Source of the DNA: Psettodes erumei | Taxonomy: Eukaryota > Chordata > Actinopteri > Pleuronectiformes > Psettodidae | NCBI GenBank assembly: GCA_016785225.1 | Contig: JAFBJZ010000354.1 | Location: 1,588,001-1,652,000 of the forward strand | Length of the DNA: 64,000 bases | Direction: 5' to 3' | Part shown: piece by piece, positions 49,966 to 63,500 of the stretch | Layout of the letters: every line of letters begins with the position of its first letter | Numbering within the stretch: the stretch's first letter is position 1 | Notes under the pieces: model-generated | Databases searched by the model: none | Told to the model about the DNA's origin: nothing | Seen by the model: the letters and a program-made list of their open reading frames with translations, nothing else | Made by a program: the position numbers and the translations under genes

Positions 49966-51164
49966 AGGTGGAAAAACAAACACAAACAGGCAGTACAGTG
50001 GTGCTCAACAAAAGAAGCAGTTGCTAATGTGTTTAAAAGTTAAAAGTTGTTCCATTTGCAAATGATACCATTGTGGTTGGACATTGCAGAGACATAAAAT
50101 TTAGGTCTCTGCATTTCTGGAGAAGCAAAAGGAAGTGTGCCATTTATTTGATGTATTTGCTGCTCCTGCTCATAGCCTGAATAGCTGACAGTTGGATGAG
50201 TACACATATACAGTATATACTGTACATACACATTGTATGATGTGTGTGCATGAGCGTGTGTGGTAAGGGGCAGGCTGGGTCAGACCACCAGTGTCGGGGT
50301 GGGTCCATGTAAGGCCTGGAGTTTGTCAGTGCTTGAGTGATGAGACGAGAACAGGTGCAGTGCAGAAACGGCAGCTGCTGCAAAACACACACACCAACAA
50401 TGAATGCCACATAGAGAGGGCAAGGGGGAGAGTGAGCAAGACAGGCAAAGTGAGACACAGAACGACAGAGATCACAGACAAGGCCAGAGAGGAAGCAAAA
50501 CTTGTAGCAACCAAGGAGACAATAAATAAAAACATCCACACGGTGAAAATCAGACAGCTACAGTCTCCTCGGCAACTTCTAACAGCAAACGAATCTGTAT
50601 TAGAGCCACGCATAGCAGACTAAGTGCTGCAGTGTCTCTTGGTGCCCTGCTAAGTGCTGACCTTTCAGAGAGAGGCATGATGCTAATTAGAGTCCCACTG
50701 TCATTTCTGATATTCATAGAGAAGGATTTCACAAAGAGAAATCACCAGAAAGAGGGGAGGGTATATACTGTGTATATATTCAGAGTAATGCAAATAATAT
50801 CAATTACCATGTTCTTATTCAACAAAGAATCTGATTTGATCATGAGTTCAGTCCTCAAAAAATGTCCAATGTCCAATGATTTCTGGTTGACCTTTCTACA
50901 GACATGGCTGGTTGTGCATGTACAGTGACTGCTGTTTGCTCTTTGTATGGCCTATTGTATTTGCTATTGATTTGCTTATGATATTCCATGGCAAGGACAT
51001 TTCCTCAATTGGCTGAGAAACACAGTTTCAAGTGCCTTATACAAGAGTCCTAAATTCCCTGATAAACTGTTCTTATCAGACAAATTCCTGTACATTTCTT
51101 TTAAGTTAAGAAAAATGAGTAAGAAAAGAGTTCCCAGCAACTCCTAATCAACACAGTCAAACAG

Positions 51165-51440
51165 CTAGGGCTTGACTGTAATGAACTTCACAAGAAACCT
51201 CTGGAAAACCTTTTGGAGGATTTTTTTTTGCCCAATATCAGATGAAAGACTGCACTCCGAAGTCCCAATTACAGCAATCAGAGAGTCAGACAGGAGTCCT
51301 ATAAATCTGCTTAGACTGATCAGAGGCCAGTCAAAAGCTTCTGCAGTTATAACTCCAAGTCCATATCTGAGGTTTACTGTGCCTCAGAGATGATATCTGG
51401 GCCAATTAGAGCCAAACACAATAAGATGTTTGGTGCCCAT
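51165..51440. promoter_or_regulatory. candidate conserved non-coding element
   Basis: A non-repetitive block with CCCAATTACAGCAATCAG, CTATAAATCTGC and GGGCCAATTAGAGCC. Balanced composition and homeodomain-like cores suggest enhancer sequence. No gene frame supports coding. Confidence 0.3.
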
Positions 51441-52199
51441 GTTTCATTGCTTGGTGAAAGACGGCGCTGCCACTGTTTTCAATGCCTGTGTGTTTTATGA
51501 GGGTTCAGAGTGATAGCTGTGTGTGTTGGCGAGGAAAAGGGTCTTGATTAATGGTGAGATCGAGCAATGCCGGATGTGCAGATGCCACACGCTAAGCCCT
51601 TACACTGCAATTACAGGATATGGAGAGGACCTGTCTGTCTTCCTGTCTGGGCTTGTGCCGATGTACCACCTGAGTGGAGGTAAAATTCACACCTGGGACC
51701 CTGCGGCAACACACACACATACACAGTAGTCCAGTTGCAGCTGGTTACTGAGCTCGGAGGAGATTGCATTTTACCACTTTTTTTTCATGTTTATTTATTG
51801 CCACTAAAACAACCAGTGTGTCTGTTATAGAGAAGTCCAAGTATATTGGGCAAAGGAGGGACTGTAATAGGAAAATAGACTTCAGATGTTTAGATAAGAA
51901 TCCTGTAACCTCTTATTGTTCTGTTTTCAGTCTGCTAAAGTTTTTGCATCAGCTCCATTTGTCTCTTCTGTCACACTTCAATTTTATGGTTGATAGCAAC
52001 CTTTTTGCTTGGAATCTGATTCCCCTTGTGTGTCTGATGTGTACAGCGAGTCTTGGAGGAGGCTGATGTGATTAGCACTTTAAACAGGTTAAACTTAATT
52101 TGGATTCTTAGGTTGAACTCGATTTATAGTGAGTAAGGACAGACAGAGGACAGAGTCAGAAAGGCAGGGACAAGGACATGAGTTTGGAAGAGTTTTGAT

Positions 52200-52420
52200 G
52201 TTCCCAGGGACCTGACGTTGATGTAATGCAGCTGAGTCAAACATAAGGCTATTAGCAATTAGTGCGGGTACACATCAGTCTTCTCCACTGCCATAAAGCC
52301 AACAATATTAACATCTGTGCATCCTATTCAATGCAATAAAATGCAGAGCCCCCAGTCATCGCAAAGTGCAATGACTCGGCAAATGATGTCTGCCAGCCAA
52401 GCTGCGTGTGTGCGCCTCTT
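52200..52420. promoter_or_regulatory. candidate conserved non-coding element
   Basis: A complex block with AGCTGAGTCAAAC (AP-1/MAF-like TGAGTCA), GCTATTAGCAATTAGTG, CCATAAAGCC and repeated TGCAATG/TGCAATA. No microsatellite and no open frame, so a regulatory role is the best guess. Confidence 0.3.
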
Positions 52421-55400
52421 TGTGCCTGAAAACGTGTGTTGAGTTAGAGTAGAGGGCAGAGAGGTAACATCACAGTGTGCGCCACTGAGACAGATAAATC
52501 ACAGCTTTACTGGTGTGTGTGTTGTGTCATCTCCTGGCAGTTTACGGGGGCTCAAGACAAACAGTGTGAAGTGGGCAACAAGGTCGCCTCCTCACACACT
52601 CCTTTGTGTGCCGGGAGATTCCCCCTCGCCGGTCCTGTTGTCCCGGCAACGGGGTGAGAAGTCAACCCCATTCAGGCACGAGAATTTGGGAGCTGTGTGG
52701 TCAGCGGGCGCGTTTGTGTGCGGGTGCTGGGACGAGAGTGGGTGCGTTTGTCCTCTTTGAACGTGAGCCAGCGAGTCGGGAGGAGAAAATGAGGACAAGG
52801 ATAGATGGTAGGAACAAGCAGGACAAAAAAACCAAAAGGGAAACGGCAGCGGAGTAAACGAGAAGAATGAGAATACGCAGAGCTGACGTTAGAGCCCCAT
52901 TCTGCAGGAAGCCGCAGTTTGAAAAAATAAAACAAAGTCCTGACATCTTGCAAAGAGATTATAAATAGAGCTATGAATACATGGGTCTTGTGAGTTTTAG
53001 TGCTGTGTAAGTGTTTCTCTAAAAGTAGTTTTGATATATTGCCTCATAGATAAACTAAGGATTTTCTGAGTGTCCTTCCCCATGAGAGTTCGCTGAGTAA
53101 AATAGAACTAATCTCTCAAACACAATATCTAGGCCATTTATAAAGTCAATATGTTTCAGCTGACACAATCTGGTGCCATTATATGTGATTCCATTAACAG
53201 CAAGTTAGCACGACAATAGCTAGTGTCTTGCTCCTATTAGAGCTCACTTTTGGGTCTTAATACAGTGGTGGTAACAGAGGGGGGAAAAAAGCAGGGCCAT
53301 AGCGGTGAATGAGATGAAAGATCGGTTGAATATATCAAGTAGAATTTTGTTAAATTTCAAATCAAAGGCCACGAAACAGAAGGCCCACCAATTATCGCAG
53401 TGTTTCTTCCTGGCCGCCTTTCATTTTCAGGAGGAACTCAATTTGATGGAAGAGAGGGAGACTTTGAGAGAGAGCGAGTGTGTCCTCATCGACCGAGAGA
53501 AAACCCAATCAGTGGATGTCACTAAAGGGGCAGAGATGAGAAAAGGTGTTAATATTTAATGTTTCGGGGGCCCCAGAATCTGGGCCTCTTCTTCCTATTC
53601 CTTCCATCCCTCTCGCCTCAGGCACTCCAATTAACACACCCTGTCCTTTTCTTCCCCCTCTCTCTCGCGATTCCCTCCTTCCTTGAAACACAGCCCCTGG
53701 CAAAAAATAAAATTCAGTAACAGGAGGAGAAAGGAGGCAGAAATGGAGGGATAGGCAGAAAAAAAGAACCAAGGAGAGTTTGACTGGGTGATGCAAAGTT
53801 TGGATCAGAACAAGTTAAGAAGGCTAGAGGATCTAAAAGGCAAGAACAAGCAGACTGTCGCAAATCCAAGCACAAAACCGGAGAAGTGGAAGTTTGCACA
53901 GGAGCTCTCGAAGACAGAGAAGTTGAAAGTGGAGCAAAGGAGAAGCAGAAAGATGAAGCAAGGGAAGGAGAGGGTCCCCCGTGTGTCTTTCAATTCCCCC
54001 CAGTCTCTACCTATTTATCAACGTAAATGACTTTACTGGGCCACAATGATATGCAGTGTTTGGCAGAGGCATCTGCTCGTGTGTGTTGGTGCTAATGTTG
54101 CTGGCACCAATAATGGGGTATCCTAAAGAGGTGCATTCAGTGATGAGTGGGACAGTTAAGATTGTAAATTCCTATCAGGACCCCAGGAGGGCAGGGGCAG
54201 CTCTGGAAAGATGATTGATGGATGGATGAAAAGAAGGCTGACAAAAACTGGGGCAATTCTGTGCCATGTATATGGTTCTGCATGTTGAACTAGGGTTGGG
54301 GTTTTCATAAAAAAGAGATTTAGCATTGCACTAATAACTGGTGCCTCACTTATCAGTGTGTATAGGGGAACAATTCTTATAGAGTGACAGAACAAAAAAA
54401 GAAAAGAAAAAAGAAGCAGGGAGGTTGTCCTCAGGCTCCTCTGTCCTTCCCTTCTGTTTTTTTTATCAAAGGCGAAACTCACAGGGCTCCAAGTTCTTTT
54501 GGATTCGAGACAACAAAGCAGCTTGGAACAGTGGAACTGCTGCTGTGTCAAGAAATATTGTTTAACAGAGGTTACTTGTAGCAATTTCTGTGACATTGCA
54601 CTTGACTTGAAAAAAGAAGAAACACTCAACTTGTCTTGGACCTGACTTGTTGTTGTTTCACTCTCCATGACAAAGAGTCTGCGATGCTCTCCCTTTTACT
54701 AATTGTGTCATACATTCAGAATAAAAAAAAAGAAAAAGGCACCGACACCTCCTGTCTTTTACATTCAGGACAGATTGTTGGAGTGGGGGGAGAGAAAGGG
54801 TGAGGAGAAAGGCTGACTCAGAGTATAAATAAGGGGAGAGACATTAAGACTACGGCTAATCTCACTAAAAGGGTTAGGACAAAGTGCTGCCGCCTCTGCC
54901 GTCTCTCTTGTTTCCCCTATCCCTCTATCCTTGAATCAATTCATTCTGCAAGTCATTTCCTAGCACACAGTGCAGATAAATACTCAGCATAAGGTAGCTC
55001 TTATGCCCATTTACTGTAATAAAAAACCCACGGAAGCCAGCCCATTACAGTGTTTGGGTACACGCGTGCGTGTCTTTAAGAATACACTGACTTAGGGATT
55101 GTTTGATTAAGCTAAAAAAACAGAAAAAGACGAGAAACTTACATTTCCGAGGGGGAAGTAAGATTTGAGATAAGTTGGAAGGTGATGAAAAGGTGAAAGC
55201 AGGCCAACATGTCTCTCTGCGGGCCTCAGATTTCTGTGCTACACCCTACTACCAAAGACACACACACACACACACACAGTAAAGCTGTGGGCTTTAATAG
55301 GCTGCGCTGCCAACCCATGTGTATTTTAATACCGATGAGTCTCGGTATGAATGCCTCAAGTTCTATTTACGGTATGATTGCATGTTACTTTCACAAACAC

Positions 55401-56149
55401 AAGTGAAACACAACGCACAAACGCACCTGCCTGACCTTCATATCTCAACGGCTCAATATGTCAAACACTCTGGCCATGTCATGCTGATACGTAACACCCA
55501 GGTGTTTTGTTGGCGTGAGAAAGTGCCTGTTCCTGGGTGGATGGGTTAGACACACAGGGCACAAGGAGAGGTAAACGAAGAGAGGGAACAGGGGACCTAT
55601 GGGTAAATAACACCAAGATGCTTCTGTAGCTCCATTGTTGTCCCTTGTGACGATCACATCCCTATATGAACTGTGGCTTTAGACAACATCCATCCTAAGT
55701 CTTCTTCATCTGAAAACGTCTTTTGTCTCCACGTGGGTCTTGCATCGACAGTAAGATGCTGTTTCTGAGCTTTTCAGATTGTTCTCCAGAGTGGATGAAT
55801 CTGAGAACGCCGAGGTTTAACCAGCCTGGACTCGGACTAACTGCCCCACTCTTTACCAGATGATTGCCGTGGTCACAGTTTTGTTTGCCAATTAACTACG
55901 CATGGATGCTTATTTTCATGCAACATCGGCATTTTTAGATTTTGCCATCTTAGCGTGGACAAAGTCAAACTTTTCCACATTTGCCTTTTTTTGATGCATT
56001 AATCCAAATGGTGACAATGTTCTTGCTTATGTGACTTTTTTTGGGCTTCACTTTAGCAGAATCGCGCTGTCTGCATAATCTCACTGACGCGTCCTCTTTC
56101 ACCGCCGTTCTCCTGCTCTCGCTTGTCTCTCATTCTCTCTTTGTAGGAG

Positions 56150-56420
56150 TGCTGAGTAGCACTCTGCCCATCTCATTTAGAAGCAGCCCTCCCTTCACTT
56201 CTAATGAGCCTTCATTTTGGCAGAAGAGGGAGAAAAGCCAGAGAGAGGAACACCGTTTCCACTGCTTCAGCCGACAGCGGCTCCCTCTTGAAGCCCTCTT
56301 CTAATACCCACATGGGACTATACAAGAGGGCTGCAATAGGGAGAAAATGGTGGAACAAATGGATAGCCACTCTCCCTATTAGCCCCCATTATCTGCAAGC
56401 ATCATTTCATAACTAGCGGC
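56150..56420. promoter_or_regulatory. candidate conserved non-coding element
   Basis: A complex block with TCATTTAGAAGCAGCCC, CTTCTAATGAGCC, CCCTATTAGCCCCCATT and CATAACTAGCGGC. It lacks simple repeats and convincing splice sites. Confidence 0.25.
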
Positions 56421-57317
56421 TAACAAGGCTTCTGTGTATGCGCCGGTGCCTCTGTTGTATGTCTGAATGTGTGCCTTGGCTGGGCTAGGATACACAAATC
56501 TGGTGTGGACAGCTCAGAAACCAGAGAGAATTGCCCTTCTTTGTGCCCAGGCTGAAATACGAGAGCGCTTGCTGAATAAAGGGGGTCTTATAAGGGGGCA
56601 AGGGCACTCCTTAGGGGGCCAGTCAGCCGGGCGTGACAAGCCGGTACTGCTGTAATGAGATAACAGGCCACCGGAGTACGCCTTGATTCATCCCTCCTGT
56701 CTTTCCTTTTTCTACATCCATTATCCCTTTGCTGTTTCCTTATCCATCCATTGCTCAATTTTTTTTAAAGCAGGCCATCGTGCTCAGCAGGCTGGTAAAG
56801 CCTGTGTGCAAGAGACAGATAGAGGGATAGAGAGGAAGGGGTAAACACACTGGCAGAGATACAGATAGAGTGAAGGAGAAAGAAAAGGGCACAAGAGTGT
56901 GGAAATGAATGCTTTGTGTGTGCACGTTCCTGAAAACATATTCAAGTGCATGTTAACAGGGGCTTGGAAATCTTGAATTTGAAACATGGCCATAGTGAAA
57001 AAAATGGTAAACTTGCAGACATAGGGGACAGGGAGTATAATCAAGATATAGAAAGACTGGGTGTATACAGTATGACTCCTTGCCTCCAGACAGGCTGAGT
57101 AAACGCTACTCCACTCCTCAGCCATCACAAAAACTACCCCTGAACCTGCCCTTTTCCCTCCTTTTTCTCCCTCCCCCTAACTCCTCCTGTCTCGGACAAA
57201 CCGACTCACACAGTGTTGACAGTGGCAACACTCAGTGGGAGGTTGCGAGATACAGGAAATCCCAGCTAAAAAGGTGAGCACATTCATTGTGTACTTGGAG
57301 TATATCAGCCTGGCAAA

Positions 57318-57340
57318 CACCCCCCCCCCCCCACACACAC
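57318..57340. repeat. C run followed by CA units
   Basis: About thirteen C then short CA units, read directly. Confidence 0.9.
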
Positions 57341-60149
57341 TCCAAAATCCTCACCACACATTTTTCATTCGTTCCATAGCCAGAGCTAATTCATTGTCAC
57401 CACTGACCCCCATGTGTCAGCTACACCACCAGAGTCCAACTTATCTTTCTCAGCTTCATCATGCTCCAACAATGACTCATTCCTGTGATTCAACGGTTTG
57501 CGCTCTACCTCGTTCCTAAATCAGTGGTGTTTTTTTTCTTATTTGGGTAGATTCATTTTTGCGATAGTGGGACACTCAAAGACATGATTTCATCTGAACG
57601 ACCTGAGCTGTGTGTCTGCCTGGGCTATCAACACTTGCTGTCCCAAAACAGCGTATAAGCCGGAGATTTAGAACGGTCTGTCTAGCCCTAAATTCTCCTG
57701 CCTGGCATACCTCACACACAGCAGACTGAAATACACGCACACACACACACACACCCCAATGTTCCTTCTCCCCTAACTTCCACTCACCCCCTCTTCTTTT
57801 TGCCTATTATGGCGGATTAACTTATAATGCTTGGATGAACTTCAGTAAGTGGGGGGTACAAAGTCACACATCAATACACACACAATCTCTGGCTGGCTGG
57901 CAGATATGGTCACAAGCCCACTGGCAGACACACGGAGGCCTTCTGGAGAACAGCGAGCCACATGCTGACCTGCACAGATATGCATGCACACAAACACACA
58001 CACACTTTACTATACAGCAATCAGACTCCCATGCCAAACTTGAGTGAAAGGTGCAGAATCCAAACCAAAGCCCAAATTAATCCCCCTGATCCCTCGGAGA
58101 TAGAATAATTCAGAGTTAATTACCATTCTCCTGCATTCCTTTCTTTTGTCTCCTTGATTTCTAAATCCACTAAACTCCCCCTTTCCCTCGATTGGGCAAC
58201 CATTTGAATACACTCCCTACTGTAGATCCTCCTTTGTCTCCTCTTCCACATTTCTAATTGTTTTCCCGTGCTGGTCCTCTCGTGCCTTGGCAGACTTTTG
58301 CTGCACTATGTCTTGACAGAGTAAAATGAGAGGTAAATATGGTTATGAGCCCTCACTCCCTCTCAATTTTTCTCTCCCTGACACACACACAAACGTACAG
58401 GTCTTGGCTGCAGCTGACACCGAGTCTGGCATTGAGATCGTGTCTTTCTGGTTGGAGGTTGGAACCACAGTGGGTTTAATTAGTGTGGAGAGGGACCACA
58501 TGGTTTGCTGCCTGGCTGGTGTAAGGCTGGCTGAGAGGTTGGGCACTGGAGAGACCAACTAACAAGATGCTAGCTGAAAGGAGAATTCACAGAAAAAATA
58601 TACACACCAGTGTGCACACATTGCAATGGATTTATAGCTATAGCTACAGTAGTTGCACACTCATTTGTATGCAGACAGCTACCTCAAATATCTGTCTCAA
58701 ACCAACAGCGTTTTCATGCAGATAACTCATCATTAAAAAGATAAAATGCCCTTGTGGTACGTAGTTAAAGGCATCTTACATCATTGCCTATGCCACACTG
58801 CATTATCTTTTCTGTCTTATGGTATTTTGTTGCATGTGCAGTGCTTATTTTACACAGGGGAAAGAGAAGAAGAAGAATGCATTCACACAAAGCAGTTTCT
58901 ATTTTCTGCACCAACACTTCAAGACAGACCAGCAGATAAGCTAGAGACAAGGAGATAGCGAGAAGCTAACGCTGGTCCATACATGGGTAGGGCGAGGGGA
59001 CGGAAAAAAGTTGTGGTATGCACGCACACACACATTCACACACCCAGAGTGGATATTTTAAATATCATTCAGCATATGGACAGGGCAAGCACACATATCA
59101 TAACTGCCATGCTGATCACGTATTGTGCTCACATATATTAACGTAAACTCAGGGGAATATGAGCTTGCAAGCATACACACAAATACACATTCCAGTTAGC
59201 CAACTCCCGTCTGTGTTAGCCTTCCAGCATTCCTCGCTAATCTGCACCATAATGGCACACCTGTCTTCTCCCATTCTCTATTACCTCTGCAAAAATAATG
59301 GTGGTGGTGGTGATGTGGGGGGAGTAAATGGGGGAGAATGGAGGGTGTATTAAACATATTCATGAACAAACAGCTGATCCATCCTCTCTCTTAATTTTCT
59401 ATTTCCTTATGCATCCCTCTGTCCATTTTGAGCCCTCCCCTCTCTTGATCTGTTTCCATGGGGAACAGTCTATTTTTTAAACAAGAGGAGCAGTGGTTTG
59501 TCTTTTTCTTCTCTTTGTGGGGGGCTGTATGTTTCCACAGTAACAGACATAGTGGTTATTGTCATAGCTAGTCAAGCATTATTGGTGAAAGCAGGAGGGA
59601 TGGGGCAAGAGAAGGTTTTTACTTGACAAGCTGGGGCAGGTCAGAGATTGGAACATCGCAGGCCAGGGGGTGAATAACTAAAGCAGTGGGCAGGCGGGGC
59701 AGATAGGTAGGTCACATTATTATTGATTGCCTGACATTATGTGGACAGCAGGGGAGTCTGCAGAGAGAGACGAATAAATTGTGGCTTGACATCAAAGTCG
59801 GGCTGCTGACATTGAGCCTGCAGGGGACAGAAGGTGCCTAAGGCTGGATTAGAGGTGGATAGACGCACACAGGCGCGCACAGCCACAGAAATAAACAACG
59901 AGACCACTGTTCACCAGTTAACTGATAAAATGAATGCTGTTAAGAGAGAGCTTGAAAATGAAAATGACTCATTGAAACAGGGGGAAATGTCAACCATGAA
60001 TAATTTTAACTCTAAGCTCTGACTCTTTTTTTTTTTTATGAAGCCACTTCTCATAAACGTGACATTTTTCTGACTAAGACACCAAAAATGTCTCGCTCAT
60101 TTACACATCAAGGCCCACCAGAGACTTTCACAAGGTGCATTATTCCAGT

Positions 60150-60570
60150 ACTCATAAAATTCCAATCTGCTACATGGCACATTTTTCACATTCATTAATG
60201 CTTCATTAAATTATTATTCATAGCTTGGGTGATGATGTGATTGGAAAAGAAATGGCAGACAATGGGTGAAATAATTAGGCAAATGAAGCTTGGATTTAAA
60301 TATTAAACATTCGGTCTTGTTTTGACTGGGCCAGGCACACTTATCTCTGCAGAGACAAACAGAAAATATCACTGGCAGGAGAACAAAGTTGTCCAAGAAG
60401 ATGACCGCCTGACTGTCCCACATGATGTCCACATTATCCAGTTAGGGCCATGCCTGACACAGGCCTTTCATGTGTGGGCATCAGGCCTGACACAGTGGGC
60501 GTCATCCGTCATTGTCTGCGAAGTGATTGACTTCACTGTCGAGATGGCTATCAGCTAAGCTAACCGGAGC
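60150..60570. promoter_or_regulatory. candidate conserved non-coding element
   Basis: A long complex block begins with repeated ATTAATG/TTAAATTATTATTCAT cores and AAATAATTAGGC. It ends with two near-direct copies of GCCTGACACAG (about 60451 and 60485). A 78-codon + strand frame crosses it but has no recognisable domain. A regulatory role is inferred from appearance. Confidence 0.3.
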
Positions 60571-63500
60571 CTGGTGATAATATCTGGAATGTGTGAAACT
60601 TGAGAGAGACAAAACAACACAAGTCTCTACCTGCACAGACATGCAACTCCAGGAGATGGAAGATAGAGACATTGTGGGGCTGAGGAAGATGTGTAGAAGA
60701 GAAAAAAACCTGAGGGCGGGCGGGGGGCAAAGTCAAAACAAACAGACAAAAACAGTGGGACGTCGTCATGGATGGAGAGGGAGACAATAACAGGCGGCGG
60801 TGGGGGACAAGAGGAAGAGGGTGTGGGGTGCCTGAGTGGGTAAGGGTTAAAGAGAGTAACATCCCCTACCGATGCTTTGAACCAAAAACACACGAGCAGT
60901 CCCTCCTTCATTAACAGTGGACACGAAGGTCCATTCGGTGCCAAAACTTCCATTGCTCACACACTGCCCACATCCTGCTTCAAAGGGCAAAACAAAAATG
61001 CCCCTCAACTCTTTTTCTTCCTTCTAGTACCCAAGGTCAAACACTCAAGTGTGGTGGGGATGGCCTGAGATCTCACACCAGATGGGCCCAGTGACCGTAT
61101 AGGCTATGATTCATATTGCACCCACACGCTCAGACGGACAATCACTGGGTCTACTTTAAATAAAGCTAATTAACACTTCTGTAAGGTATGTGTTTCCCAC
61201 TGACATTTCATCAATATTGTGGCCCCTACTGGTTTCACTGGTCTCTGAAAACCAAGCCTAGTTAACAAGGCAAGGGTGTAACACAACAAATTTTAATAAT
61301 TGATTAACTGCTTAAGTAACTTTTCAAGCAAGATCTGTTTCCAGATTTGTAAAGTGAACACATCTAAGCTGTCTCCGTTGGCTCTAAATACTTGTAGTTT
61401 AATTATTTTTCCAGATATTATAAGTAAATATCTAAAGGTGGCCCACAGATTAAAGATAATAAATACAATAATTAGTTAAGCCAAAAAACCCAAACCCTAC
61501 CTACATTGTTATGCAAACCCACCAATCACATGTCCAGACAAGATGCCACATCAGAGAAAACAAAAGGTTTGTGAAGTCAGAATAGCTGAAGTGGTGATGT
61601 GAACCTGCAAGGCAGAGACTTCAAGGTTAATAGAGACTGATAGCAAGAGGGGGGAGGAAAAAGGGAGCCAGTGTCACAAAACTGGCATGAAGATACAACG
61701 CTAATCACAAGCATACTCAGATCAAAGGAAAAAATGAAGCACACGCATGGAGTTTGTCAGGGTATTCTTGTAACACTTTAATCGCGGCTACTGCATACCA
61801 CAGAGGCAGGTCATAAGGAAAGCGATTTCTTCCGCTCTTTTAATTAATAAGATACGTCCCAGAGAACCACTGCCTTCCATAAAATAGAGAAGTAACAACA
61901 AGCTTTATCCCAAAAGCAAACCCTGGTTTCTGCCCAAGTAAATGAATCTTGTTGTAGGTGTTTACAGGAGCAGATGGTCCAGGTAGGCGTGGGAAGAGCT
62001 GGTTGTTTAGGATAACGGAGGAAATAAAACATCATATGGTGAGAAGCCAAGCAGAATGAGTGCCTGTGTGTGTTTGTGTGTGTGTGCGTATGTATGTGAG
62101 GAGGAGGCTTCTGGAAGTTTGTAAGGGTGTTGAAGCGTAACTATCAGCACCTTTGCTACCCTGGCACCATCTCATCCACCTCCTCCATCTCCAAGCATCT
62201 GGTAATAATGTTAAAACATATGAAGGTAGAGGGAGGGAGAGTGTGTGTGTGTGTGTGTGGGGGGGGGGCAGCATGGATGGGTGGGTAGAGAAGAAGGAGA
62301 TGGGGAATGGCACAGAGGTGAGGAGAGAAAGGTGGGGTTAGACAGAGGGTAGTGAGCTGGAGACCATTGTGTGCGAGATAAAGATGGAAAGAGTCAACCA
62401 CTGGCCAACGTTCTTCACATTTTTTGAAAGTTTCACTGCAGTTTAACAAAAGCTGCTGTAGAGAAATAGAAAATGATATTGGGGAGGTGGCAAAAAAGAA
62501 GTGAAATGAAATACATCAGGTATATTCCTTAACATCTGTGATCATGTGACTACTTTCACTGAAGCTGTCTGCCTGTGCTTTCCATTTCAAGGGTGGGGGG
62601 TAGAGAGAGAGACACACAGAGAGAGATAAAAGCAGACAAGACACTATTGAACTTGTTTCAATTAGATGAACTCAAAGGCAGTGGTGCTGCACAGCTGGAC
62701 CTCCCATCAGCATCAGCCATTTATTATTCATCGCACTGTGTCCAAAATCACAGGCCTGTTCATGAGAGATGTTTTATTGTTGGGTTTTTTACCTGGAGCA
62801 CAGATGACTTACAGTCTGAATAAGGGAGTTAATTTCCATTTCCAGGCTTTTTTGTTGTTGTTGTTATAATGTGAATATCCTCTGACTCTGTGTGTTACTA
62901 AATGTCGTAAAATGTGAAAAATGTGCTTTTGTAATGCCTGGGTTAAAATTACACATACACTGCAGTCGGGTTGGGGGGCCTTAGGCGAATTTTGACATTT
63001 ATGGTGGGGAGGGTAACAGGGTGTTTGAGAGGGGTTTGCAGAGGCAGGCGATAGCTTGTCCATGCAGGCATATGGCAGGAAGGGGTAGAGTGAGAGACGC
63101 AGGGAAAAGACAAGAAAGGGTGGGGGTTGCTCTGTCAAATCCTGGAAGAAGTGAGAAGTGCTAAAGAAGTGTGAGTTGTGGAATGTGGAAGAGAAGTTGG
63201 TGAAGTTGACGGACAAGTGATGTGGAAACTGTCTATCATCAGCGCTGCTCAAAATTTTTCCATGACTTCATCCCTCCATCTCAAAGCAGAAAGGTAGCTG
63301 GGAGGGCAGAGAAGCCACTGCTGTAATGAGGCCTACACCACGGGCTGAGGTGGCAGGCGAGGCAGGGAGACACTTGGAGGTAGCACTCTAGCTAAGATTT
63401 CAGCTGTGCACAAGTTAAGATGGATGGGCTCAAAAGTGGTGATTTTCAGATTATGCTATACATTTAGCATTCCAGCAACCAGATGCTCACCACCTGCTGT

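Noticed and set aside
52592..52960. GC-richer stretch with several open frames, considered as a promoter or leader exon of the receptor
   Set aside because: The hydrophobic - strand frame has no phase-1 donor at a suitable place and no convincing leader sequence.
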